Positions 17,205-25,802 of a stretch of 64,000 bases of DNA are shown here, one piece after another (position 1 is the stretch's first letter; every line of letters starts with the position of its first letter). Below the pieces are notes generated by a model. It did not search any database and was not told the origin of the DNA. It worked only from the letters and a program-made list of their open reading frames with translations. Source of the stretch: Pseudolabrys sp963738915 (GTDB taxonomy: Bacteria; Pseudomonadota; Alphaproteobacteria; Rhizobiales; Xanthobacteraceae); contig CAVTYO010000002.1 in NCBI GenBank assembly GCA_963738915.1, positions 222,509-286,508 of the forward strand, given 5' to 3'. The translations under genes were made by a program, and so were the position numbers.

Positions 17205-17517
17205 GGCTTCTGTTGCCAGGTGCCTCCGAACCCCGCCTGACGGAGCTTAACCCGTCAGGGCTTTAAGTTCGGTCTTTCGAGCCGCTTACGCGGCCAGAGC
17301 AACCGGAGCATAGTTGTCGTTGGCAACTATGTGTAAGGCCCATAACGTTGGACCCATTCCGGGCAAAAGCACGCCTTTTACGCCCTCGTCGATCCTGTTT
17401 CGGCCCCGCCGAAACCCATGTCCTTACACGGGCTTGGGTGGAGCCGCCGGGTACTGCCCCCGGGTCCGAAAGGTTTATTACGACGCCCGTTTATTGCCAT
17501 AGCTGGCTTGCGCCAGC
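17205..17517 (-). ncRNA. ssrA: Two-piece (circularly permuted) tmRNA
   Basis: On the minus strand, TAGTTGCCAACGACAACTAT begins the tag frame ANDNYAPVALAA followed by TAA (17286-17324). The coding piece starts at 17407 with GGGGCCGAAACAGGATCGAC; its GGGGCCG pairs over seven bases with CGGCTCC of the acceptor piece, including a G3-U70 wobble, the alanyl-tRNA synthetase identity element. The acceptor piece lies upstream (about 17437-17517): GCTGGC-GCAA-GCCAGC hairpin, then CCCGGGGGCAGTACCCGG and CGGCTCCACC. The 29-base segment between pieces (17408-17436) would be removed. Two hairpins follow the tag (CCTGACGG/CCGTCAGG and GGAGGC/GCCTCC). Outer ends are approximate. Terminal A of CCA appears not encoded. 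Confidence 0.93.
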
Positions 17518-17735
17518 CCCCCGAATATAAGGGCGGAAGGTTGACGAAGATAGACCGTGGCCGGCGTCTTTTGTGAAATAATTCCTATTTTTCCGTCCGC
17601 ATATAAACACGGCAAATGCGCTGGCCGCGCGCGGAAACCCATGCAGGCGCGGCAAGCCGGCACCGCGAGCCACCCGTCTAGTCGCCGCGGCACCGGCAGG
17701 GTAGGTCTCGTCGGCCGGTCATCCCCGAAACGACA

Positions 17736-18323
17736 ATGTCAAATCAACCGCTCGCCGATTCCGCCGCGCCATCCACGGCCGCGGCCCCTTCGCTTGGCGA
17801 ACTGTTCCGTGCCTTTGCGCTGGTTTCCGTCTCCGGTTTCGGCGGCGCGCTGCCCTGGGCGCGGCGCATGATCGTCGAGCAGCGCAAGTGGATGACGGCG
17901 GAAGAATTCAACGAGACCTTCTCGCTGTCGCAATTCCTTCCCGGGCCGAATCTGATCAATTTTTCCGTGGTCTATGGCTCGCGTTTCGGCGGCGTCGCAG
18001 GGGCGGCGGTCGCGCTTGCCGGCCTGCTCGGGCCTCCGCTGGTGATCGTCACCATCCTTGCTGCGCTCTACGCGCATTTCGGCGATCTCGCGGTGCTCAC
18101 CCGCATTCTCGGCGGCATCGCCTCGGCGGCCGCCGGGCTGATCATCGCCAATGTCGCGAAAATGGCGGAGCCTTTGTTCCGTAGGCGCTGGAATTTCGCG
18201 CCCTTCGTCGCCATCGCCGGTTTCGTTGCCGTGGCGCTGATGCGCTGGCCGCTGCCTTACGTCTTTGCCGTGCTGGCGCCGGTGAGTGTCGCGCTCGCCT
18301 GGATCTGGATGCCGCGCCGATGA
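17736..18323 (+). CDS. Chromate transporter family protein, first half-size subunit
   Basis: 195 residues with hydrophobic spans and the CHR motifs SVSGFGGALPWARRMIVEQR and SLSQFLPGPNLINFSVVYGS. Half-size CHR proteins occur as tandem pairs that together correspond to ChrA. Known members exclude chromate driven by proton motive force, but many probably move other anions. Ends in an ATGA overlap with its partner. Confidence 0.88.
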   Translation: MSNQPLADSAAPSTAAAPSLGELFRAFALVSVSGFGGALPWARRMIVEQRKWMTAEEFNETFSLSQFLPGPNLINFSVVYGSRFGGVAGAAVALAGLLGPPLVIVTILAALYAHFGDLAVLTRILGGIASAAAGLIIANVAKMAEPLFRRRWNFAPFVAIAGFVAVALMRWPLPYVFAVLAPVSVALAWIWMPRR

Positions 18324-18850
18324 ACGACGACAACCCGCTCATCGCGCTGTTTGGCTACTTCGCGCTGCTGTCGCTGTTCGCGGTCGGCGGCGCCAACGCC
18401 GCGATTCCGGAAATGCATCGCGTCGCCGTCGACGTCATGCACTGGATGAGCGACCGGCAATTCGCCGACAACTTCGCCATCGCGCAAATCTCGCCGGGCC
18501 CCAACGTCATCGTGGTGACGCTGATCGGCTATCACGTCGCGGGGCTTGCGGGAGCCGCGGTCGCCACCGTCGGCATGTGCGGGCCAACCTGCATCATGGC
18601 CTTTGTCGTTGCCCGCTTCTGGGATCGCTTCAAGGATGCGCGCTGGCGTACCGCCATCCAGGCGGGACTTGTGCCGGTGTCGCTCGGGTTGATCGCGGCC
18701 TCGGCCTTCGTGCTGGCGCGCGCCGCCGATCACAATGTCTATGCGGTGCTCATCACCGTGGCGACCGCCGCTGTCGCCTACTGGAGCAAGGTCAATCCGC
18801 TGTGGGTGTTTCTCGTCGCCGGGCTGGTGGGCCTCGCCGGCTGGCTTTAG
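18320..18850 (+). CDS. Chromate transporter family protein, second half-size subunit
   Basis: 176 residues: FGYFALLSLFAVGGANAAIP, then ADNFAIAQISPGPNVIVVTL, the second CHR half with its own PGPN motif. Four-base overlap with the preceding half indicates coupled translation. Inverse-topology pairing of two homologous halves is the known arrangement for short-chain CHR transporters. Confidence 0.88.
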   Translation: MNDDNPLIALFGYFALLSLFAVGGANAAIPEMHRVAVDVMHWMSDRQFADNFAIAQISPGPNVIVVTLIGYHVAGLAGAAVATVGMCGPTCIMAFVVARFWDRFKDARWRTAIQAGLVPVSLGLIAASAFVLARAADHNVYAVLITVATAAVAYWSKVNPLWVFLVAGLVGLAGWL

Positions 18851-18855
18851 CCGCT

Positions 18856-19041
18856 TCAGGCGAAGCCGTTGATCACCAGCGCCAGGCCGACGGCGAGCGC
18901 GGCGACGATCGTGATCGGAATCAGCGAATCGAGAAACGGCACTCTCGCGAGGTGGTGCGGCACCCCATTGCGCGGAATCATGAGCCAAAGCCCGCCGGCG
19001 CCGGCGCCGAAGACGACGAGCCCGGAAATGACGGACATCAT
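18856..19041 (-). CDS. Small two-span membrane protein, unknown
   Basis: 61 residues from the first of two ATGs (MMSVISGLVVFGAGAGGLWL), with a conserved-looking polar loop IPRNGVPHHLARVPFLDSLI between two hydrophobic stretches. The frame could start at 19077, adding 12 residues. It converges on the chromate pair with five bases between stop codons. Type common in Bradyrhizobiaceae but without assigned function. Confidence 0.55.
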   Translation of the reverse strand: MMSVISGLVVFGAGAGGLWLMIPRNGVPHHLARVPFLDSLIPITIVAALAVGLALVINGFA

Positions 19042-19146
19042 GGCAAGCCCCCGGCGTGACGTTGCGAGCGGGGGCATTGTCGGAGGTCCGGGCGCGCCGG
19101 CGGAATAAAGTTAGGCCACGCCGGCGTAAATTACGCGTATCGCGCC

Positions 19147-19602
19147 TTAGCCAGACGCCGCGCCGAGAATGGCGAGCGAGCCGGCGGCGAGCAGCGCGAC
19201 CTGGATGCAGAAGGCGGTGATGTTGACGTCCCAGCGCTTGGCGACGATCGGGAGCGGCGCCGCGAAGGGCTGATAGCCGTTGTCGTCATAGGCGCCGCCG
19301 CCATAGAGCGGCATGGCGAGGACCGCGACGAAAAAGGCGGCGTAAACGATCGCGCCCATGACGGCGACCAGGATGAGCCGTTCCATGGCGTAGGGGCCCG
19401 GCATCCAGAGCAGCGCCAGCGCCAGCAAGCCCAAGCCCGCATAGCTGCAAATCTGCCAGACCACGTGGAAGCGCGCATGCGGCGTCCATTTCGGATTGGT
19501 CGCGTGCGTCTTGTTGAAGTCGGCAAGGATGGTGACGAAGCCGTAGCCCAGCGTCACCAGCGTGAGCAGGATACGGGCGAGCAGCGCGAGGTCGAAGTGC
19601 AT
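19147..19602 (-). CDS. Four-span membrane protein, unknown
   Basis: 151 residues. Hydrophobic helices near 8-26, 52-68, 75-95 and 128-147; the motif NKTHATNPKWTPHARFHVVW lies in the first loop and is probably the family signature (DUF6640-like, tentative). No catalytic motif. It shares a strand with the downstream binding-protein gene (20 bp gap upstream of it) so may be co-transcribed. Confidence 0.6.
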   Translation of the reverse strand: MHFDLALLARILLTLVTLGYGFVTILADFNKTHATNPKWTPHARFHVVWQICSYAGLGLLALALLWMPGPYAMERLILVAVMGAIVYAAFFVAVLAMPLYGGGAYDDNGYQPFAAPLPIVAKRWDVNITAFCIQVALLAAGSLAILGAASG

Positions 19603-19621
19603 GTCCCGTGCTCCTCGTGGG

Positions 19622-20680
19622 CTAACGGATGGGCGGCGCGTACAAGATGCCGCCCTGCGTCCACAGCGCGTTCAAGCCCCGCGGGATGCCGAGCTTCGAG
19701 CCGGTACCGATGTTGCGCTCATAGACTTCGCCGTAATTGCCGACGCGGCGGATGATGCGCACGGCCCAGTCCTTCGGCAGGCCGATGTCGGCGCCGTAGT
19801 CGCCGTCATTGCCGACGAAACGCTTCACCTCCGGCTTTTCCGATTTCAGCGCCTCGTCGATGTTCTTGGAGGTGATGCCGAGTTCTTCGGCATTGATCAT
19901 GGCAAACAGCGTCCACTTCACGATCAGCAGCCACTGGTCGTCCTTCTGCCGCACTACCGGCGCCAGCGGCTCCTTGGAGATGACGTCGGCGAGCACGACG
20001 TGGTCGGCGGGTTTTGCGAGCTTGAGCCGCAATGCATAAAGCTGCGAGACGTCCGAGGTCAGCGTGTCGCATTGACCGCTGGCGTAAGCGTTGACCACCT
20101 CGTCGATGGTGCGGAAACGCTTCTCCGTATAGGCCATGTTATTGGCCTTGAAATAGTCGGCAAGATTCGGCGCGGTTGTCGTCTGGCTCTGCACGCACAC
20201 GGTCGAGCCGCCGAGGTCGAGCGCCGAATCCTTGTTGCGCGCGCGCGGCACCAGGAAACCCTGGCCGTCGTAATAGGAGACGCCGGCGAAGTTCAGCGCG
20301 TACTGGATTTCGCGCGACATGGTCCAGGTCGAATTGCGCGCCAGCACGTCGACCTTGCGGTCGGCGAGTTCCTGGAAACGCTCGGTGGCGTCGAGCGGCA
20401 CGAAACTCACCTTCTTCGGATCGTCGAAGATCGCCGATGCGATAGCGCGGCAGAAGTCGACGTCGAAGCCCGACCACTCGCCCTTGTCGTTCTTTTCGGC
20501 AAAGCCGGGCAGGCCGGTATTGACGCCGCAAAAGACTGCGTCGCGGCGCACCGTGCGCTTCAGCGTCTTGGTGTCGTAGCGCTCATAGGCGACGGCGAGG
20601 ATTGCAACGGCAACGGCGATGGCGCAGCCGATGATCAAGCCGGTGTGGAAATTCCATCCGAAATATTTGCGCACCGTCAA
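19622..20680 (-). CDS. Amino-acid ABC transporter substrate-binding protein (AapJ/BztA type)
   Basis: 352 residues; N-terminal hydrophobic helix (GLIIGCAIAVAVAILAVAYE) serves as signal or anchor. The binding-protein core shows RDAVFCGVNTGLPGFAEKND, EWSGFDVDFCRAIASAIFDD and TSDVSQLYALRLKLAKPADH, typical of general L-amino-acid binding proteins AapJ/BztA. No permease or ATPase gene is adjacent, so it is an orphan in this window. Stop codon lies close to the start of the four-span protein gene on the same strand. Confidence 0.85.
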   Translation of the reverse strand: MTVRKYFGWNFHTGLIIGCAIAVAVAILAVAYERYDTKTLKRTVRRDAVFCGVNTGLPGFAEKNDKGEWSGFDVDFCRAIASAIFDDPKKVSFVPLDATERFQELADRKVDVLARNSTWTMSREIQYALNFAGVSYYDGQGFLVPRARNKDSALDLGGSTVCVQSQTTTAPNLADYFKANNMAYTEKRFRTIDEVVNAYASGQCDTLTSDVSQLYALRLKLAKPADHVVLADVISKEPLAPVVRQKDDQWLLIVKWTLFAMINAEELGITSKNIDEALKSEKPEVKRFVGNDGDYGADIGLPKDWAVRIIRRVGNYGEVYERNIGTGSKLGIPRGLNALWTQGGILYAPPIR

Positions 20681-20697
20681 CTGCCCCCCGACAGGCT

Positions 20698-21288
20698 TTA
20701 GCCGACACTCGGCTGCTGCAACACGATCACCTTGGTGCCGACGGGGACGCGATCATACAGATCGGTCACATCGGGATTGGTGAGACGGAAGCATCCCGAG
20801 GAGACCGCGGTGCCGATGGTCTGCGGCATGTTGGTTCCGTGGATGCGATAGACGGTGCCGCCGAGATAAAGTGCGCGCGCGCCGAGCGGGTTGCCGGGGC
20901 CGCCGGCCATGAAGCGCGGCAGATAAGGCTGGCGCTGGATCATTTCCGGCGGTGGGGTCCAATCCGGCCATTCCTTCTTGTTGGAGATCTTGAGCAGGCC
21001 CTGCCACTGAAAACCGTCGCGGCCGACGCCGATGCCATAGCGCAGGGCACGGCCGCCGCCCTGGACGACATAGAGAAACCGCTCATTGGTATTGACGATG
21101 ATGGTGCCAGGCGCCTCGGTGGTGCGGTAGAAGACGACCGTTTTTTGCCATTTCGGATCGAGTTGCTCGTCGCTCTCGGTCGGCACGTAGCCCGGATAGT
21201 CGCCATCGCCGCGATTTTGCGCGAACGCGTGCGGCGCGGCGATGAATGTCAGCAGCAGGAGCTGCAGGGCGAAAAAGAATCGGATCAT
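20698..21288 (-). CDS. L,D-transpeptidase (YkuD family)
   Basis: 196 residues from ATG 21288 (MIRFFFALQLLLLTFIAAPH, signal peptide). YkuD motifs are YRIHGTNMPQTIGTAVSSGC followed by FRLTNPDVTDLYDRV. The ALRYGIGVGRDGFQWQGLLK stretch is typical of this Rhizobiales type. Acts in the periplasm on peptidoglycan. An upstream extension to 21348 lacks a signal-peptide-first layout and was rejected. Confidence 0.9.
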   Translation of the reverse strand: MIRFFFALQLLLLTFIAAPHAFAQNRGDGDYPGYVPTESDEQLDPKWQKTVVFYRTTEAPGTIIVNTNERFLYVVQGGGRALRYGIGVGRDGFQWQGLLKISNKKEWPDWTPPPEMIQRQPYLPRFMAGGPGNPLGARALYLGGTVYRIHGTNMPQTIGTAVSSGCFRLTNPDVTDLYDRVPVGTKVIVLQQPSVG

Positions 21289-21485
21289 CGGCGTCTGGCC
21301 TTCAAATGTGGAAGCCCCCGGGTAATCATAGCAGCGGAGCCGCCCCAAATGGCAAGTTTCGGCGTTGCGGGATCCGGGGCATCGGCGGCGTGGGGGTTCG
21401 GCGAAGGCCGTTGATAAGGCACTCGCCGACGGTTGCCGTAGTGGTCAATCTTCCCCATCTTTGCCCCGACTCACAGGGCTTTGCG

Positions 21486-22280
21486 ATGCGGCAATACCTC
21501 GATCTGATGGAACGCATCCTCCACCACGGCGTGGAGAAGCGCGACCGCACGGGCACCGGCACGCTCTCGGTGTTCGGCCATCAGATGCGCTTCGCGCTCG
21601 ACGAGGGGTTTCCGTTGCTCACCACCAAGAAACTGCACGTCAAATCGATCGTGCACGAACTGCTCTGGTTCCTCGCCGGCGATACCAACATCAAGTACCT
21701 CAACGACCATGGCGTGCGCATCTGGGACGAATGGGCTGACGAGCGCGGCGATCTCGGCCCGGTCTATGGCCAGCAATGGCGCTCATGGCCGGCCAAGGAC
21801 GGCGAGACCATCGACCAGATCGGCAACGTGATTGCGATGATCAGGCGCAATCCGGACTCGCGCCGGCTTATCGTCACCGCCTGGAACCCGGCCGAGGTCG
21901 ACAAGATGGCGCTGCCGCCATGCCACTGCCTGTTCCAGTTTTACGTCGCCGAGGGCAAGCTGTCGTGCCAGCTCTACCAGCGCTCGGCCGACGTGTTTCT
22001 CGGCGTGCCGTTTAACATCGCCTCTTACGCGCTGCTGACGCTGATGGTGGCGCAGGTGACCGGCTACAGGCCCGGTGACTTCGTCCATACGCTGGGCGAT
22101 GCACATTTATATCTGAACCACCTCGAGCAGGCGCGTTTGCAGTTGTCGCGGGCGCCGAAGGCCTTGCCGATAATGCGCATCAATCCGGCGGTGAAGGACA
22201 TCTTCGGCTTCCGTTACGAGGACTTCAGCATCGAGGGCTACGAGCCGCATCCCCACATCAAGGCCGAGGTTGCGGTGTGA
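21486..22280 (+). CDS. thyA: Thymidylate synthase
   Basis: 264 residues, the standard ThyA length. Catalytic cysteine is in MALPPCHCLFQFYV; RDRTGTGTLSVFGHQMRF and GQQWRSW are also present. Converts dUMP to dTMP with methylene-tetrahydrofolate as methyl donor and reductant. First gene of an overlapping run thyA-GNAT-folA: the GTG of the next gene overlaps its TGA. Confidence 0.97.
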   Translation: MRQYLDLMERILHHGVEKRDRTGTGTLSVFGHQMRFALDEGFPLLTTKKLHVKSIVHELLWFLAGDTNIKYLNDHGVRIWDEWADERGDLGPVYGQQWRSWPAKDGETIDQIGNVIAMIRRNPDSRRLIVTAWNPAEVDKMALPPCHCLFQFYVAEGKLSCQLYQRSADVFLGVPFNIASYALLTLMVAQVTGYRPGDFVHTLGDAHLYLNHLEQARLQLSRAPKALPIMRINPAVKDIFGFRYEDFSIEGYEPHPHIKAEVAV

Positions 22281-22768
22281 GCGTTTCGATCCGCAAGGCC
22301 GGGCCCGCGGACACCGAGCTGATCTTTTCACTGGTCCGCGAGCTCGCAGATTACGAGAAATTGTCGGCTGACGTCGGGTCGGACCCGCAGGCGATCGCCG
22401 CCGTTCTGTTTGCCGGCGAGCCGCGGGTATTCTGCGACATCGCCGAATGGAACGGGCAACCGGCCGGCTTTGTCGTATGGTTTCTCAACTTCTCGACTTT
22501 CCGCGGGCGCTACGGCATGTATCTTGAGGATATTTTCGTGCGCAGCGCATTCCGCAACCGCGGCATCGGCAGGGCGATGATGGCGCGGCTTGCGCAGCGC
22601 TGCGTCGAGGAAGGCTGGGGAGCCTTCGAGTGGGCGGTGCTCGGCTGGAACACGCCGTCCATCGAGTTCTACAAGTCGCTGGGGGCGCAGGTGAGGGACG
22701 ACTGGAAAATCTGCCGGCTGAGCGGCGATGCGCTGGCGCAGCTCGCGCTTGAAGGGTCGCGCCGATGA
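22277..22768 (+). CDS. GNAT family N-acetyltransferase
   Basis: 163 residues starting at GTG 22277 (MSVSIRKAGPADTELIFSLV). Acetyl-CoA loop is RNRGIGRAMMARLAQRC; YGMYLEDIFVRSAFRNRGIG resembles spermidine/diamine N-acetyltransferases. Acceptor unknown. It sits between thyA and folA with four-base overlaps on both sides, a conserved alphaproteobacterial arrangement. Confidence 0.88.
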   Translation: MSVSIRKAGPADTELIFSLVRELADYEKLSADVGSDPQAIAAVLFAGEPRVFCDIAEWNGQPAGFVVWFLNFSTFRGRYGMYLEDIFVRSAFRNRGIGRAMMARLAQRCVEEGWGAFEWAVLGWNTPSIEFYKSLGAQVRDDWKICRLSGDALAQLALEGSRR

Positions 22769-23268
22769 CCATCGTGCTGGTCGCCGCGATCGGCGAAAAC
22801 AATGTGATCGGAGACAAGGGCAAGCTGCCTTGGCATCTGCGGTCCGACCTGCGCCACTTTCGCGCGCTCACGCTCGACAAGCCGGTCATCATGGGACGCA
22901 AGACCTTCCAGTCGATCGGCAAGCCGCTCGACCGGCGCACCAATATCGTCATCACCCGCGACAAGAAATTCGCGCCCGAAGGCGTCACCACCGCGCCGAG
23001 CTTCAAGACGGCGCTGGAGATCGCGCAGAAGGATGCAAAGCGGCGCGGCAGCGATGAAGTCATGGTGATTGGCGGCGAGGCGATCTTTGCCGAAGCCATG
23101 CCGCAGGCCGACCGGCTGGAGATCACGCACGTCAATGCCGCGCCCAAGGGCGATGCGCATTTTCCGCCGATCGACCTTAAACACTGGCGCGAGGCTTCGC
23201 GCGACGTGCGCGCCGCCGGACGCGGGGACGATGCGGGCTTTGCCTGTACGACTTATTTAAGGCGCTAA
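22765..23268 (+). CDS. folA: Dihydrofolate reductase
   Basis: 167 residues: VLVAAIGENNVIGDKGKLPW, catalytic acidic residue in HLRSDLRHFRALT, NADPH-binding PVIMGRKTFQSIGKPLDRRT and VMVIGGEAIFAEAM. Regenerates tetrahydrofolate from the dihydrofolate released by ThyA, encoded two genes upstream, so the linkage is functional. Starts in an ATGA overlap. Confidence 0.96.
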   Translation: MTIVLVAAIGENNVIGDKGKLPWHLRSDLRHFRALTLDKPVIMGRKTFQSIGKPLDRRTNIVITRDKKFAPEGVTTAPSFKTALEIAQKDAKRRGSDEVMVIGGEAIFAEAMPQADRLEITHVNAAPKGDAHFPPIDLKHWREASRDVRAAGRGDDAGFACTTYLRR

Positions 23269-23307
23269 TTCTCCGCAAAGCGCTGTTTCGTCACGAATAA
23301 CGGCGCG

Positions 23308-23336
23308 TTGTAACGGCGGCGTCCGTCCCCTATAAC
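23308..23336 (+). promoter_or_regulatory. Sigma-70-type promoter for hflK
   Basis: TTGTAA, 17-base spacer, TATAAC, ending 53 bases before the hflK ATG. It lies in the 121-bp gap after folA, suggesting the hfl operon is transcribed separately from thyA-folA. Confidence 0.5.
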
Positions 23337-23389
23337 CCACTCAACAAAGCAAAGCCGGCCAGAAGGGCGGCGCTGGGAGAACCACAATA

Positions 23390-24535
23390 ATGCCATGGAC
23401 CAATCAGGGCGGCGGCGGAGGCGGCGGCGGCCCATGGGGTGGCGGCAAGGGCCCTTGGGGCTCGGGACCGCAATCGTCGGGTCCGACACCGCCCGATCTC
23501 GAAGAGATTCTGCGCCGCGGCCAGGACAAATTGCGCCGGGTGCTGCCGGGCGGCAGCCTGGGCGGACGCGGCTTTGCGCTGCTCACGGTCGCGGCAATCG
23601 CGCTCTGGGGTTTTTCCGGCTTTTTCCGCGTCGAGCCGGATGAGCTTGGCGTCGTGCTGCGCTTCGGCAAGGACGTGCGTGAGGTGCAGCCGGGCCTGAA
23701 TTACCATCTGCCTTACCCGATCGAGACCGTGCTCACGCCGAAGGCGCTGCGCATCAACAAAATCGACATCGGCATGCGCACGATCAACGACATCAGCGGC
23801 CGCTCGTCGACCCGCGACGTACCCGAGGAAAGCCTGATGCTCACCGGCGACGAGAACATCGTCGACGTCGATTTCTCCGTGCTCTGGAAAGTGAAGCCGA
23901 CCGGCGTGGGCGAATACCTGTTCAACATCCAGAACCCGGAAGGCACGGTGAAGGCGGTGGCGGAAAGCGCCATGCGCGAGGTCATCGGCCGCTCCGACAT
24001 CCAGCCGATCCTGACCGGCGCGCGGCAGACCATCGAAGCCGCGGTGCAGGACCTGATGCAGAAAACGCTCGACCATTATGTCGCCGGCGTCCAGATCCAG
24101 CAGGTGCAGTTGCAGAAGGTCGACCCGCCGACGCAGGTGATCGACGCGTTCCGCGACGTGCAGGCGGCGCGCATCGACCAGGACCGCTCGGTCAACGAAG
24201 CGCAGACTTACGCCAATCGCGTGGTGCCGGAAGCGCGCGGCAACGTCGCCAAGATCACGCAGGCCGCGGAAGCCTATCGCCAGCAGACGGTGGCGGAAGC
24301 CAAGGGTCAGACCTCGCGCTTCCTGCAGATCTACGATCAATATAAAAAGGCGCCGGACGTTACCCGCGAACGCATGTATCTTGAGACTATGGAACGCGTG
24401 CTCGGCGGCGCCGACAAGATCATCATCGATTCCGGCAAGGACGGCGCCGGCGTGGTGCCTTATCTGCCGCTCAACGAATTGACGCGCCCGCCGCAGCCGC
24501 GCTCGCCGTCCGCCTCAACCGGAGCCCAGCGATGA
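23390..24535 (+). CDS. hflK: FtsH modulator HflK (SPFH protein)
   Basis: 381 residues. Gly-rich N-terminus (NQGGGGGGGGPWGGGKGPWG), one membrane span (GFALLTVAAIALWGFSGFFR), then the SPFH/band-7 domain (VEPDELGVVLRFGKDVREVQ, QVQLQKVDPPTQVIDAFRDV) and a helical tail. With HflC it forms a membrane cage around the FtsH protease and limits its access to membrane substrates. GGGAGA precedes the start. Overlaps hflC by four bases. Confidence 0.95.
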   Translation: MPWTNQGGGGGGGGPWGGGKGPWGSGPQSSGPTPPDLEEILRRGQDKLRRVLPGGSLGGRGFALLTVAAIALWGFSGFFRVEPDELGVVLRFGKDVREVQPGLNYHLPYPIETVLTPKALRINKIDIGMRTINDISGRSSTRDVPEESLMLTGDENIVDVDFSVLWKVKPTGVGEYLFNIQNPEGTVKAVAESAMREVIGRSDIQPILTGARQTIEAAVQDLMQKTLDHYVAGVQIQQVQLQKVDPPTQVIDAFRDVQAARIDQDRSVNEAQTYANRVVPEARGNVAKITQAAEAYRQQTVAEAKGQTSRFLQIYDQYKKAPDVTRERMYLETMERVLGGADKIIIDSGKDGAGVVPYLPLNELTRPPQPRSPSASTGAQR

Positions 24536-25491
24536 AGCTCAATATTATCGGCGGCGCGGTTCTGGTTCTGGCGCTGGCAGCGCTGGTCATCGTCTACGGC
24601 TCACTGTTTCAGGTCTACCAGACGCAGCAGGCGCTGGTGGTGCGGCTCGGACAAGTGGTGCGCGTGGTCAGCGAACCCGGCCTCAACTTCAAGGTGCCGT
24701 TCATCGACAACGTGATCGCCATCGACAAGCGCATCCTCGATCTCGAAGCGCCGGCGCAGGAAGTGATCGCATCGGACCAGAAGCGGCTGGTTGTCGACGC
24801 CTTCGCCCGCTATCGCATCAAGGATGCTCTGCGCTTCTTCCAGACGCTGGGTTCAAAGACCGCCGCCGACAGCCAGCTCGCCATTCTGCTCAATTCGGCG
24901 CTGCGCCGCGTGCTCGGCGAGGCGACCTTCATCGAAGTGGTCCGCGACCAGCGCGCCGAACTGATGGCGCGCATCCGCGATCTGATCAATCACGAGGCGG
25001 AGGGCTACGGCATTACGGTGGTGGACGCGCGCATCCGCCGCGCCGATCTGCCGGAGCAGAACAGCCAGGCGGTCTATCAGCGCATGCAGACCGAACGCCA
25101 ACGCGAAGCGGCCGAGTACCGCGCCCAGGGGCAACAGCGCGCGCAGGAAATCCGATCGCGCGCCGACCGCGAAGTGACCGTGCTGGTCGCCGATGCGACG
25201 CAGAAATCGGAGCAAGTGCGCGGCGAAGGCGATGCCACGCGCAACCAGGTCTTTGCCGACGCCTTCAACAAGGACCCGGACTTCTTCGCCTTCTATCGTT
25301 CGATGCAGGCCTACGAGACCGGGCTCAAGGCCAACGACACCCGCTTGCTGCTCAAGCCGGACAGCAATTTCTTCCGCTACTTCAATCATCCCTCTGGCAA
25401 GGCGCCGCCGGCCTCCACGCCGCCCGGGGTTCCGGCCGCCGGCGCGGGGAACTCAGCCGCGTCGACGGGTTCGGCCAGCCCGGCGCGCTGA
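24532..25491 (+). CDS. hflC: FtsH modulator HflC (SPFH protein)
   Basis: 319 residues. Membrane anchor GGAVLVLALAALVIVYGSLF, band-7 domain with YQTQQALVVRLGQVVRVVSE and LRRVLGEATFIEVVRDQRAE, then a long coiled-coil rich in Gln/Arg/Glu (QRQREAAEYRAQGQQRAQEI). The C-terminus is a low-complexity Pro/Ala/Ser extension. Partner of HflK; ATGA overlap shows coupled translation. Confidence 0.95.
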   Translation: MKLNIIGGAVLVLALAALVIVYGSLFQVYQTQQALVVRLGQVVRVVSEPGLNFKVPFIDNVIAIDKRILDLEAPAQEVIASDQKRLVVDAFARYRIKDALRFFQTLGSKTAADSQLAILLNSALRRVLGEATFIEVVRDQRAELMARIRDLINHEAEGYGITVVDARIRRADLPEQNSQAVYQRMQTERQREAAEYRAQGQQRAQEIRSRADREVTVLVADATQKSEQVRGEGDATRNQVFADAFNKDPDFFAFYRSMQAYETGLKANDTRLLLKPDSNFFRYFNHPSGKAPPASTPPGVPAAGAGNSAASTGSASPAR

Positions 25492-25503
25492 CCAAGCGCC
25501 CGG

Positions 25504-25689
25504 ATGCTCGATTTCCTCGCCGCGCTTGGATTGGTGTTCGTGATCGAGGGGCTGGTCGTCGCCGCCTTTCCCGGTCCTGCCAAGCGCTCGATGGCCGCGG
25601 TTATGGGCACGCCCGACCTGACATTGCGGATGATCGGCATCGGTTCCGCAATTTTTGGTCTCATTCTGGTGTGGCTCGTGCGGGCCTGA
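25504..25689 (+). CDS. DUF2065 family small membrane protein
   Basis: 61 residues with two hydrophobic helices: MLDFLAALGLVFVIEGLVVA and MIGIGSAIFGLILVWLVRA. DUF2065 (YjeT-like) genes follow hflC in many proteobacteria, as here at a 12-bp gap. Function unknown, presumably tied to the HflKC complex or envelope quality control. Confidence 0.85.
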   Translation: MLDFLAALGLVFVIEGLVVAAFPGPAKRSMAAVMGTPDLTLRMIGIGSAIFGLILVWLVRA

Positions 25690-25802
25690 GGCATCGTATT
25701 TGCGCCAGAATCGCGGCATTGTGTGGTCGGCCGGAACCCTTGAATCCCCGCCGGGGTGGGGGCAGTGTCGATGCGAACCCCCTTCCAGGAGAATTAACGC
25801 CC

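Noticed and set aside
17314..17530. Plus-strand ORFs with EPPGTAPGSERF
   Set aside because: They are the reverse complement of the tmRNA acceptor piece, a well-recognisable annotation artefact.
18257..19059. Long frames opposite and across the chromate transporter pair
   Set aside because: Shadow frames of the CHR genes without motifs.
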